DNA from: Candidatus Binatia bacterium | Lineage (GTDB): Bacteria; Vulcanimicrobiota; Vulcanimicrobiia; Vulcanimicrobiales; Vulcanimicrobiaceae | Length of the DNA stretch: 64,000 nucleotides | Direction: 5' to 3' | NCBI GenBank assembly: GCA_035544215.1 | Contig: DATKHY010000007.1 | Location: forward strand, 310,001 to 374,000 | In this document: positions 32,053 through 41,483 of the stretch, piece by piece | Position numbering within the stretch: the first letter of the stretch is position 1 | How the letters are laid out: each line of letters opens with the position of its first letter | Program-made: the position numbers and the translations under genes | The notes under the pieces: generated by a model | Databases searched by the model: none | Told to the model about the DNA's origin: nothing | The model's input: the letters and a program-made list of their open reading frames with translations, nothing else

Positions 32053-33055
32053 ATCGCTGCTGCTTCGACCGCCGATCGAGCCGATGGAGACTCGAGCCGT
32101 CGCGCGCATTCCGGAAGGCGACGGTTGGAGCTACGAGCCCAAGTGGGATGGGTTTCGCTGCATCGCCTTTCGCGACGGCGACGAGGTCGAGCTGCAATCG
32201 AAATCCGGCGAAACGCTGACGCGCTACTTCCCCGAGATCGTCGCGGCCCTGCTGAAGGCGGGCGCACGGCAATTCGTCGTCGACGGCGAGCTGCTCGTGG
32301 CAACGGACGACGGCTCCGACTTCGACGCCCTCCTCCAGCGCATTCATCCGGCCGCGAGCCGCGTGCAGCGGCTCGCACAGGAGACTCCGGCATCGTATGT
32401 GGTCTTCGACTTGCTCGTCGAAGGCCGCAGCGCGTTCTACGAGCGTGCACTGCATGCGCGCCGCGAACGCCTCGATCTTTTCGTCACGCGAAACTTCGCG
32501 GAAATTCCGACCCTCCGGCTCTCGCCGGCGACGCGGGACGGCGCGCTCGCGAAGCTCTGGCTAGGCGGCAGCCTGGCGCGGCTCGACGGCATCATTGCCA
32601 AACGCGACGTCGCCTACGCGTTCGGCAGCCGCGATGCGGCCGTTAAGGTCAAGCGCAACTACACGGCGGACTGCGTCGTCGGCGGCTTTCGTACCGGGAG
32701 CGGCGGCGCGGTCGCGTCGCTGCTCCTCGGACTCTACGACGACGCGGGAAAGCTAAACCACGTGGGCTTCGTCGGATCGATGAGCGCTGCCGAACGTAAA
32801 CGGGCCGCCGAGCTGATCCGTCCGATCGTCGAACCACCGGGCTTCACGGGCACGGCCCCGGGCGGACCGAGCCGCTGGCGGCGCGGAGAGGCTTCAGAAT
32901 GGTTTCCGGTCCGGCCGCAGGTCGTCGTCGAGGTGGCTTTCGATCACGTGACCGGGCATCGTTTTAGGCACGCGGCGCGGCTGCTGCGCTGGCGAACTGA
33001 TAAGGCGCCGCGGCAGTGCACGATGGAGCAGTTACTGCACCCTACGGGACGGTGA
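32039..33055 (+). CDS. ATP-dependent DNA ligase (LigD ligase-domain type)
   Basis: 338 residues from ATG 32039 (an in-frame start at 32021 would overlap further). The nucleotidyl-transfer Lys is residue 35 in 'EPKWDGFRC'. Also present are 'VVDGELLV', 'YVVFDLLV', 'DGIIAKR' and 'AAVKVKRNYTADCVVGGF', then the OB-fold with 'LLLGLYDDAGKLNHVGFVG'. The C-terminal 'VVVEVAFDHVTGHRFRHAARLLRWRTDK' is the standard end of the family. It should seal breaks together with the polymerase encoded upstream. ATP dependence separates it from the replicative LigA. Confidence 0.92.
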   Translation: MPRFESLLLRPPIEPMETRAVARIPEGDGWSYEPKWDGFRCIAFRDGDEVELQSKSGETLTRYFPEIVAALLKAGARQFVVDGELLVATDDGSDFDALLQRIHPAASRVQRLAQETPASYVVFDLLVEGRSAFYERALHARRERLDLFVTRNFAEIPTLRLSPATRDGALAKLWLGGSLARLDGIIAKRDVAYAFGSRDAAVKVKRNYTADCVVGGFRTGSGGAVASLLLGLYDDAGKLNHVGFVGSMSAAERKRAAELIRPIVEPPGFTGTAPGGPSRWRRGEASEWFPVRPQVVVEVAFDHVTGHRFRHAARLLRWRTDKAPRQCTMEQLLHPTGR

Positions 33056-33671
33056 GGTTTTCGGCGAGCTCCACGGTGACGGATGTGCCCGCATTGACCA
33101 CGATCGGTTCGTTTGGCTTCGTGCCGTAGACGTAGCCGCCCAGCGTCCCGGATTGCTCGTGCTTGACGGTCGAAGGCCCGCTGCCGAGGCGCATTTGCCA
33201 CGCGATCGGTCCGGGCGTTACGGTGCCGTACGGGACGCCGGACATCGGCGAAAGCTGCTGGCGCTGTTTGTACTGTGCCGATGGGTTGAGTTGCACGACG
33301 CCCTTGTTGACGACGTAGGCGGTGATGCTCTTCTTCTGTCCGTTGGCAAGGTGGATCGTCGTCAGAAAGAAGCCGACGCGTGCGCGGTCGGATCCCGCCG
33401 GCTGCCGTACGTCGGTGATCCAGCCCACGATATACCCGCCGTGCAGCGCGGGGAACGACGTATCCACGATGAGCAGCCGGAACTTGTCGCCGTAGGTCAG
33501 CTTTGAAGAGTCGAGATGTTCCTCGAGCGAGCACTGAATGCGGGTTCCGGCCTTGAACGTCTGCGACGGCACGAACGTCGTCGCTTGCGCGAGCGCGCCG
33601 CATGCCGCGAATGCCGCAACGACGGCGGCGAGTCTAACCGGCAAAGTTCGGTACACGAAGTTCTTCTCCAT
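33042..33671 (-). CDS. Secreted protein of unknown function
   Basis: 209 residues. A signal peptide ends near 'ACGALAQA'. The mature part has '[29 protein letters not shown]', '[24 protein letters not shown]', '[13 protein letters not shown]' and a final strand '[17 protein letters not shown]'. The pattern of a Gd.f motif followed by surface strands and a closing 'l..G..v.v.l...l' recalls VirB10/TrbI-like periplasmic barrels and the protein at 325-891. It overlaps the ends of both the ligase gene (14 bases) and metK (38 bases). Confidence 0.6.
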   Translation of the reverse strand: MEKNFVYRTLPVRLAAVVAAFAACGALAQATTFVPSQTFKAGTRIQCSLEEHLDSSKLTYGDKFRLLIVDTSFPALHGGYIVGWITDVRQPAGSDRARVGFFLTTIHLANGQKKSITAYVVNKGVVQLNPSAQYKQRQQLSPMSGVPYGTVTPGPIAWQMRLGSGPSTVKHEQSGTLGGYVYGTKPNEPIVVNAGTSVTVELAENLTVP

Positions 33672-34857
33672 TAAATGCAGTCGCCTTACGCAGCGCGTCG
33701 GTCCGGTCTAGCCGCTCCCAGGGCAGATCCAGATCCGGGCGGCCGAAGTGCCCGTAGGAAGCCGTTTGCCGATAGATCGGACGGCGCAACTGAAGGTAGT
33801 GGATGATCGCGGCCGGTCGAAGATCGAACACCGCCTTAACGGCGGCGGCGATGCGCTCCTCGGGGAGCCGGCCGGTGCCGAACGTCTCGATCGACACGCT
33901 CATCGGATGCGCGACGCCGATCGCGTAGGCGACTTGGACCTCGCAGCGGTCCGCGAGACCGGCGCCGACGACGTTCTTCGCGACCCAGCGGGCGGCGTAA
34001 GCACCCGAGCGATCGACCTTGGTGGGATCCTTCCCGGAGAACGCGCCGCCGCCGTGACGGGCCATGCCGCCATACGTATCGGCGATGATCTTTCTCCCGG
34101 TGAGCCCCGCGTCGCCCTTCGGACCGCCGATCACGAAACGGCCCGTCGGATTGACGTAGACGCGCGTGCGATCGTCGTGCATCGCGACAGGGATCACGTG
34201 GTCGATCACCTTCTCCGTGATCTCGCGACGGATCTGTTCCAGCGGGATCTCGGGATCGTGCTGCGTCGAAACCACCACGGCCTCGACGCGCAGCGGCCGG
34301 TCGCCGTCGTACTCGACCGTAACCTGCGACTTGCCGTCGGGACGGAGGTAGGGAATGTCGCCGTTCTTGCGCATCGCGGCCAGGTGGCGCGTGAGATTGT
34401 GGGCCAGCACGATCGGCAGCGGCATAAGCTCCTCGGTCTCGCGGCACGCGTAACCGAACATCATGCCCTGGTCTCCCGCACCTACCAGCTCGAACTCGTC
34501 GTCATCGCCCGAGCGCGCCTCGAGCGACCGATCGACGCCCAGCGCGATGTCCGGCGATTGCTCGTCGATCGAGACGCTGACGCCGCACGTCTCGGCGTCG
34601 AAGCCGATCGCCGAGCGCGTGTAGCCGACGTCGCGGACCACCTCGCGCGCAAGCTTCGGGATGTCGACGTAGGTCCTGGTCGTCACCTCGCCCGCGATGT
34701 GGATCTGGCCCGTGATTGCGAACGTCTCGACGGCCACGCGGGAATACGGATCGTCGCGCAGCAGCGCGTCGAGCACCGCGTCCGAGATCTGATCGGCGAG
34801 CTTGTCGGGATGGCCCTCGGTCACCGACTCGCTGGTGAAGAGCCGCGTGTACGTCAC
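33634..34857 (-). CDS. metK: S-adenosylmethionine synthetase
   Basis: 407 residues, a usual length. It makes SAM from methionine and ATP. Signatures: '[23 protein letters not shown]', '[12 protein letters not shown]' (signature 1), '[23 protein letters not shown]' (signature 2) and 'DRSGAY'. It starts one base after the stop of sahH on the same strand, so synthesis of SAM and removal of its product S-adenosylhomocysteine are likely co-expressed. A SAM riboswitch was looked for upstream of sahH; the ~80-base divergent gap is too short to hold a typical one. Confidence 0.97.
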   Translation of the reverse strand: MTYTRLFTSESVTEGHPDKLADQISDAVLDALLRDDPYSRVAVETFAITGQIHIAGEVTTRTYVDIPKLAREVVRDVGYTRSAIGFDAETCGVSVSIDEQSPDIALGVDRSLEARSGDDDEFELVGAGDQGMMFGYACRETEELMPLPIVLAHNLTRHLAAMRKNGDIPYLRPDGKSQVTVEYDGDRPLRVEAVVVSTQHDPEIPLEQIRREITEKVIDHVIPVAMHDDRTRVYVNPTGRFVIGGPKGDAGLTGRKIIADTYGGMARHGGGAFSGKDPTKVDRSGAYAARWVAKNVVGAGLADRCEVQVAYAIGVAHPMSVSIETFGTGRLPEERIAAAVKAVFDLRPAAIIHYLQLRRPIYRQTASYGHFGRPDLDLPWERLDRTDALRKATAFNGEELRVPNFAG

Positions 34858-34858
34858 C

Positions 34859-36810
<1,952 letters not shown>

Positions 36811-36811
36811 C

Positions 36812-38296
36812 TTACAGCGACTCGTACGTCGCGGCGGCCATCGCGCCGAGTATCTCCCCGGCGACGTGGCCGGTGTCTTCATCGTGCGGCCCGTTCATTG
36901 CCCCGATGTAGAACGCGAACGCGACGTGCCGGCCCGAACGGGTCGTAGTGTAACCAGCGAGGCCTTTTTCGTAGACGCCACCGTCGTTGAGATAGTTGTC
37001 GCTGTCGTCGGTTCCGGTCTTCGCGAAGACCTTGCCGCGCGCGGGCGACGATCGCTGAATGTCGACCAACGTTCCGTCGACGCCCAGGATCGGCAGGCCG
37101 CGCAGCAGCTGCGGATACCAGCCCTGCGCGCGCACCCACGCGAGATAGTGCACCATAAAATCGGGTGTGAAGTAGGCGGTGCCGCCCTCGCCGTCTTGCT
37201 GCGCCGCCTGGTCGAGCGTGAGCCCCGCGCCGGTCAGCAGCTTAGATTCGAGCGCGAACCCGTTCTTGAGGTAATCGCTCGACGCGCGCGCGCGGTACAC
37301 GGCCCACGTATACGGCATCAGCGCTGCATGGAGATTATCGCTGACCTTCAGCGTGACGTAGACGTCTTCCGAAAGCGGCGGCGAGACGTGCTTCGCGACG
37401 AGATCTTCCGCCGCGTAGCTGTGCTGAGCACCGTCGGGCGCGCCGGCTACCGTTACGCCGGCGCCCTCGAGCGCCACGGTGAACGCCGCTTGGGCGAAGA
37501 GTCGCGGCTCGGGGACGCGATAGGCGTAGAGCACGCTCGGACCGACCGGCTGCGCGCCGGCGATCGCCACCACGTGATTTCCGGCGGCATCCCGAGCGTC
37601 GGCACTGAGATCGATCGTCGCATCGCTCTTTGCCGCTCCAGTCGTTGCGCGGTTGACGAAACGCGCGTACGGCGTCTGCGGCGAAACGTTGATGCTCACC
37701 GGATCGGCAGGGTGCGCCCCAGGCGTCACCGTGACGTCGACGATGTTATCGTTGACGACGATTGGCGAGACGAACACGCCCGTGCCGCCTTCCGCACCTT
37801 GGTCCGGGAAGAGCGACGTATCGATCACGACGCCTCCCTCCACGCGCTTGATGCCGGCCTTTGCAACCTGCGCCGCGAGGTCGCGCAACACTGCAAGCGG
37901 ATCGCCGGGTACGGCCTTGGTGTCGGCCGAGCCGTCGTAGGCGTGATCCTCGTTCTCGAAGGCGAGGGTTCCGTCGGATTGGATGCGTTGCGACAGGTTG
38001 GGATCGCCGCTCGCGACGAGCACGATGTCGCCGTGCAGCACGCCCTGCGGGTCGATCGGCCCGGTGCGATAGACCGGCGTCGTCCAGCGGAAGTTCGGAC
38101 CGAGCAGCGCCAGGCTCGTCCCCTCCGTCAACAGCTTCGTCGTCGAAGCCGCGACCATGAGCAGGTTGGCATTGCGCCCGTACAGCACGCGGTGCGCGTC
38201 GAGATCGTAGATCTCACCGGCGACGACGGTGTGGGCGAGCCGCGGAGTGCGCGTCGGCGCGTTGATCGCAGCCGCCAGCGCTGCCGCGCTCAACAC
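36812..38296 (-). CDS. dacB: PBP4-type D-alanyl-D-alanine carboxypeptidase/endopeptidase (S13)
   Basis: 494 residues from GTG 38296, with AGGAGG eight bases upstream. Acts in the periplasm on peptidoglycan peptides. The active-site motifs are all present: SxxK in 'VAASTTKLLTEG', SxN in 'LKVSDNLHAALM' and KTG in 'VFAKTGTDDSDNYLNDGG'. The long insert between SxxK and SxN ('HGDIVLVASGDPNLSQ') is typical of S13. The N-terminus has only a short Ala-rich stretch and no clear basic n-region, so export is assumed. It is the last gene of the unit beginning at 40755. Confidence 0.9.
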   Translation of the reverse strand: MLSAAALAAAINAPTRTPRLAHTVVAGEIYDLDAHRVLYGRNANLLMVAASTTKLLTEGTSLALLGPNFRWTTPVYRTGPIDPQGVLHGDIVLVASGDPNLSQRIQSDGTLAFENEDHAYDGSADTKAVPGDPLAVLRDLAAQVAKAGIKRVEGGVVIDTSLFPDQGAEGGTGVFVSPIVVNDNIVDVTVTPGAHPADPVSINVSPQTPYARFVNRATTGAAKSDATIDLSADARDAAGNHVVAIAGAQPVGPSVLYAYRVPEPRLFAQAAFTVALEGAGVTVAGAPDGAQHSYAAEDLVAKHVSPPLSEDVYVTLKVSDNLHAALMPYTWAVYRARASSDYLKNGFALESKLLTGAGLTLDQAAQQDGEGGTAYFTPDFMVHYLAWVRAQGWYPQLLRGLPILGVDGTLVDIQRSSPARGKVFAKTGTDDSDNYLNDGGVYEKGLAGYTTTRSGRHVAFAFYIGAMNGPHDEDTGHVAGEILGAMAAATYESL

Positions 38297-38308
38297 CTCA
38301 CGAACCTC

Positions 38309-39121
38309 CTACGCGAAGACTTCGACGAGCTCGAGGAACGGCGCGATGTCGGCCGCGTCCACCTCCATGCCGACGCCCTGCGTGTGATAGCGGATGTCGT
38401 GAAAGTCCATGCCGCCGGTCATCACGAGCCCGTATTGCCTGGCCTTCTCTCGAAACTCGGCCGTGTCCGCCGCATCGTGCAGCGGATAGAATACCTCGAG
38501 CCCGCGCAGGCCGCGGCCCGCCAGCTCGTCGATCAGCACGCGGTCGCGTAGGCGTCCGGGGTGCGCGAGCACGGGGATCCCGCCGGCCTCCGCGATCTTC
38601 TCGATGGCGTGCTCCGGAGTCGTATAGTGCTGCGGCACGTAGCCGGGCCTCTCGCGCCCCAGCGCCCGCCTGAAGGCGGCGTCGACGCTGTCGACGATGC
38701 CCAGCCGCACGAGCGCTTTGGCCACGTGGGGACGGCCGATCGCCACAGCATCGCCGGATTCGCGCAGCACGTCTTCGAGCGTGATCGCGTAGCCCGCCTG
38801 GCGCAGCTTTTCCACCATCGTCTCCGCTCGCAGGCGCCGCTGCGTCTGGTTGTATTCGAGCAGCTCGTTGATCGGCGACGGGCCCAGAGGGACGCCGTAG
38901 CCGAGCACGTGGACCTCGTTCTCGCGCCACGTCGTGTTGATCTCGATGCTCGTGATCACGCGTGCTCCCGGCGGGGGCTCGAACATGCCGTATGCGGCCA
39001 GCGTGTCGTGGTCCGAAATTGAAAAGAGCTCGACTCCGCGCTCTCCCATGAAATCCGACAGCTCTTGAGGCGACAGCGTGCCGTCGCTCATCCGCGTGTG
39101 CGAATGCAGGTCAATCTTCAC
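38309..39121 (-). CDS. PHP-domain phosphoesterase (RNase AM/YciV-type)
   Basis: 270 residues. PHP motifs: 'KIDLHSHTRMSDGTLSP', 'ISDHDTLAAYG', 'TSIEINT', 'IPVLAHPGRL' and the terminal 'MTGGMDFH', giving the usual His/Asp/Glu metal ligands. This is the YciV/TrpH branch, whose known members act as 3',5'-nucleoside bisphosphate phosphatases and 5'-3' exonucleases on short RNA. It overlaps the end of spoVS by 11 bases, so it is likely translated from the same mRNA. Confidence 0.9.
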   Translation of the reverse strand: MKIDLHSHTRMSDGTLSPQELSDFMGERGVELFSISDHDTLAAYGMFEPPPGARVITSIEINTTWRENEVHVLGYGVPLGPSPINELLEYNQTQRRLRAETMVEKLRQAGYAITLEDVLRESGDAVAIGRPHVAKALVRLGIVDSVDAAFRRALGRERPGYVPQHYTTPEHAIEKIAEAGGIPVLAHPGRLRDRVLIDELAGRGLRGLEVFYPLHDAADTAEFREKARQYGLVMTGGMDFHDIRYHTQGVGMEVDAADIAPFLELVEVFA

Positions 39122-39413
39122 CCTTGGAAACCTTCTCTTCTACCTTGCGGCGTTCGACGAGCAGTGAGATCGCGGTGCGCTCGCTCTCGCCGATGGCGAC
39201 GACCACGAACGACGGCGTGCAAACCGCATCGAACTGAGCGCCCTTCAAATAACTGCGCGCAATCGCTACGGCCTTGATCGCCTGATTGATCGCGCCCGCG
39301 CCGACGGCCTGCAGCTCGACGCTGTTGCGCTCCCGCAGCGCCGCCGCCAGCGCGCCGGCCACCGCGTTGGGATTGCTCTTCGCCGAAACCTTAAGGGTAA
39401 CGCCGGAGTTCAC
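39111..39413 (-). CDS. spoVS: Stage V sporulation protein S-like (Alba-like fold)
   Basis: 100 residues from GTG 39413, overlapping the ymdB stop in GTGA. 'LKVSAKSNPNAVAGALAAALRE', 'VELQAVGAGAINQAIKAVAIARSYLKG' and 'ERTAISLLVERRK' match SpoVS closely. SpoVS is a small Alba-related nucleic-acid-binding protein required at stage V of sporulation in Bacillus, but it also occurs widely in non-sporulating phyla. Its pairing with ymdB is conserved in several lineages. Nothing else in the window points to sporulation. Confidence 0.93.
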   Translation of the reverse strand: MNSGVTLKVSAKSNPNAVAGALAAALRERNSVELQAVGAGAINQAIKAVAIARSYLKGAQFDAVCTPSFVVVAIGESERTAISLLVERRKVEEKVSKGED

Positions 39414-40180
39414 GCGATGCCCTTAAGAAAAATGCGTTTTATTTCGTTCGCCTTTCCTGAACTTGGATCGATTGTAACCACCGCGCCGCAAAACTGGCGC
39501 GATCCATTTCGCTGGACGCTGAAGCGCTCCGAGAGACCGGTCAAAAAACGGTCCAGTACGGCCTTGGCTTCCATTCCGATAATGCCTTCCGTCGGCCCCG
39601 TCATGCCCAGGTCGCTCAGGTAGGCCGTCCCTCCCGGCAGAATCTGCTCGTCCGCCGTCTGGACGTGGGTATGCGTCCCCACGACGCACGAGACTCGGCC
39701 GTCGAGGTAGCGGCCGAGGGCGACCTTCTCCGAGGTCGCTTCGGCGTGGACGTCGACGATGACGATCGGGGTTTGCGCTTGAAGTTCGGGGAGGTGAGCG
39801 TCGGCGCAACGGAACGGGTCGTCCACGGGCGGCATGAAGGTCCGGCCCATCAGGTTCAGTACGGCGAACGTGACACCGTTGGCGGTGAACGTTCCGGCGC
39901 CCCGGCCGGGCGCGGAGGGCGGGTAGTTGGCCGGACGGATGACGCGCGCGCTCGTTTCCAAATACTCCGCGAAGTCGCGCTTGTCGAAGATGTGATTCCC
40001 GCCCGTGATGAAGTCTACGCCGCTGTCGAACATCTCTTGGGCTGTCTGTCCGGTCAGGCCGAAGCCGCCCGCGGCATTCTCACCGTTAGCTATGCAAGCG
40101 TCGATGTGGTGCTGTTCCCGCAGCAGCGCGACGCAGCGCTTCAAGACTTCGCGGCCGGGAGATCCGACCACGTCCCCCAC
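39410..40180 (-). CDS. ymdB: YmdB-family metallophosphoesterase
   Basis: 256 residues from GTG 40180. Calcineurin-like dimetal site: 'GDVVGSPGREVL', 'ANGENAAGGFGLT', 'TGGNHIFDK', 'VDVHAEATSEK' and 'VVGTHTHVQTAD'. Family members hydrolyse 2',3'-cyclic nucleotides and influence RNA turnover and developmental choice in Bacillus. The conserved first strand ('KVLLV') lies just upstream in frame but without ATG, GTG or TTG (40181-40195), so the GTG start would drop it. The GTG has AAGG eight bases upstream. spoVS overlaps its end. Confidence 0.9.
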   Translation of the reverse strand: MGDVVGSPGREVLKRCVALLREQHHIDACIANGENAAGGFGLTGQTAQEMFDSGVDFITGGNHIFDKRDFAEYLETSARVIRPANYPPSAPGRGAGTFTANGVTFAVLNLMGRTFMPPVDDPFRCADAHLPELQAQTPIVIVDVHAEATSEKVALGRYLDGRVSCVVGTHTHVQTADEQILPGGTAYLSDLGMTGPTEGIIGMEAKAVLDRFLTGLSERFSVQRNGSRQFCGAVVTIDPSSGKANEIKRIFLKGIA

Positions 40181-40206
40181 CAGGAGTACCTTGAGGGCGG
40201 CGCGTT

Positions 40207-40755
40207 CTAGCGGCGAGCTGACGCCTTGGCTTTCTTCTGCGACTTCAAGAAGTAGACGAGCACGCGCTTTTCTTCTCTAAACCCCACCAAACTCTTGGAC
40301 TGCTCGGGATCGCGCAGTGCCTCGATCGCGTAGAGCGCGGCTTCGTCTTCGGCAGCCGGATCGGCCTCGAGGTAATCGTCCGGGTGCGGGTTGCGCACGA
40401 GCGCATCGCCCAAACGGTTGCTGAAGAGCCCGACCTGCAACTCCAGCTCTTCCTTGGAGAAGGTCTCCAAGTCGCGCGTCACGTGGACGAAGGTCATCGT
40501 ACGGTCGCCTTCGCACTCGACGCGCAGCACCGTCGGCTCTTCTTTGGCCAGCGCCAGGAAGCTGCGCACGTGGTCTTCGAGAGCCTCGCTCAGACCCGTC
40601 TGCGCGGCTCGGTCCAACCGCTGGCGCACCGCGAACGTCAGGCGCAACGTGCGCTCCGTCGGGCCGGAGCGAATCGACGCCAGCTCCGGAAAGCGCACCA
40701 ACAGCGCGCAAACCAGGCTAACGGTATCGGCGTTCTCGACGATTCGCGTGCTCAT
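40207..40755 (-). CDS. Conserved protein of unknown function
   Basis: 182 residues from ATG 40755. The body is soluble and acidic in its second half, with a basic C-terminal tail ('KSQKKAKASARR'). Visible elements are 'VSLVCALLVRFPELASIRSGP', 'LRLTFAVRQRLDRAAQ', 'FVHVTRDLETFSKEELELQVGLF' and 'EKRVLVYFLKS'. I recognise no named domain. It heads the minus-strand unit with ymdB, spoVS, PHP and dacB (26-base gap to ymdB), so a link to RNA metabolism or cell development is an inference from context only. Confidence 0.6.
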   Translation of the reverse strand: MSTRIVENADTVSLVCALLVRFPELASIRSGPTERTLRLTFAVRQRLDRAAQTGLSEALEDHVRSFLALAKEEPTVLRVECEGDRTMTFVHVTRDLETFSKEELELQVGLFSNRLGDALVRNPHPDDYLEADPAAEDEAALYAIEALRDPEQSKSLVGFREEKRVLVYFLKSQKKAKASARR

Positions 40756-40871
40756 GACTGTAAGGTTACTTCCCCGCTCCAATCCCGCTGGGCCGGCGTA
40801 GCGCCAAGGGGCAGGGTCAGTACGACGCGGCCCCAAGGTCTCCCCTTGACCCGGTCTAGAAATGGACCCGT

Positions 40872-41426
40872 GTGATCCCGCGGAAGGTTCCAGGCGCGCT
40901 CGCCCTGGGCTTGCTCGCCTCGCTGGGTGCCCACGCGGCGCTCTACGGCAACGAGCACGCCATGGGCGGCGGCTATCACGGCTTGCTGGTACAAGTCGCG
41001 ATCGTCGGCGCGCTGAGCCTCGTCGTCGGCTTGGGCGCGCTGGCTTGGAGCGCAGTGGGGGTCACCCCAGACGGCACCGTCCTTGCAGCGCGCTTGCACG
41101 AGCGCCTTCCGAGCCTTGCCGCGCTCGGCGCGGCCGTAACGCTCTGGTTCGGCATCGCCGAGGCCATTGAGCCGCATCATGCCGGCGTCGCGCCGCTCGC
41201 GGTCCTGCTCGTACTCGCCGCCGTCGCGTGGATCGTGCGGCGGATCGCCATCTTCGCGGTCGCGGTTCTCGCTAGCGTCGTCTTCGCGATTGCGCGACTC
41301 GCCTTCTCATCTCGGACGCCGCGCTGGGCGCGCCGTCCAACAACTCCGGCCCTTCATCGTTCTTTCTTCGGCGCACGCCGCCGCTTCGCTCGTCCTCCTC
41401 CGATCGCGGCGACCGTTCGCGCGTAA
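40872..41426 (+). CDS. Small integral membrane protein of unknown function
   Basis: 184 residues from GTG 40872. Four to five hydrophobic helices: 'ALALGLLASLGAHAALYG', 'LLVQVAIVGALSLVVGLGAL', 'LAALGAAVTLWFGIAEA', and two near 'LAVLLVLAAVAWIV' and 'IFAVAVLASVVFAIARLAF'. A His-containing loop ('NEHAMGGGYHG', later 'EPHHAG') might bind metal. The C-terminal ~35 residues are Arg/Pro-rich. It lies just upstream of a TonB-dependent receptor and may belong to that locus. Confidence 0.6.
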   Translation: MIPRKVPGALALGLLASLGAHAALYGNEHAMGGGYHGLLVQVAIVGALSLVVGLGALAWSAVGVTPDGTVLAARLHERLPSLAALGAAVTLWFGIAEAIEPHHAGVAPLAVLLVLAAVAWIVRRIAIFAVAVLASVVFAIARLAFSSRTPRWARRPTTPALHRSFFGARRRFARPPPIAATVRA

Positions 41427-41483
41427 TCGCGTACGCGCGGCGCTTCCTCGTCGCACTCGCTAACTGTAGATCGAAGGAGAGCC

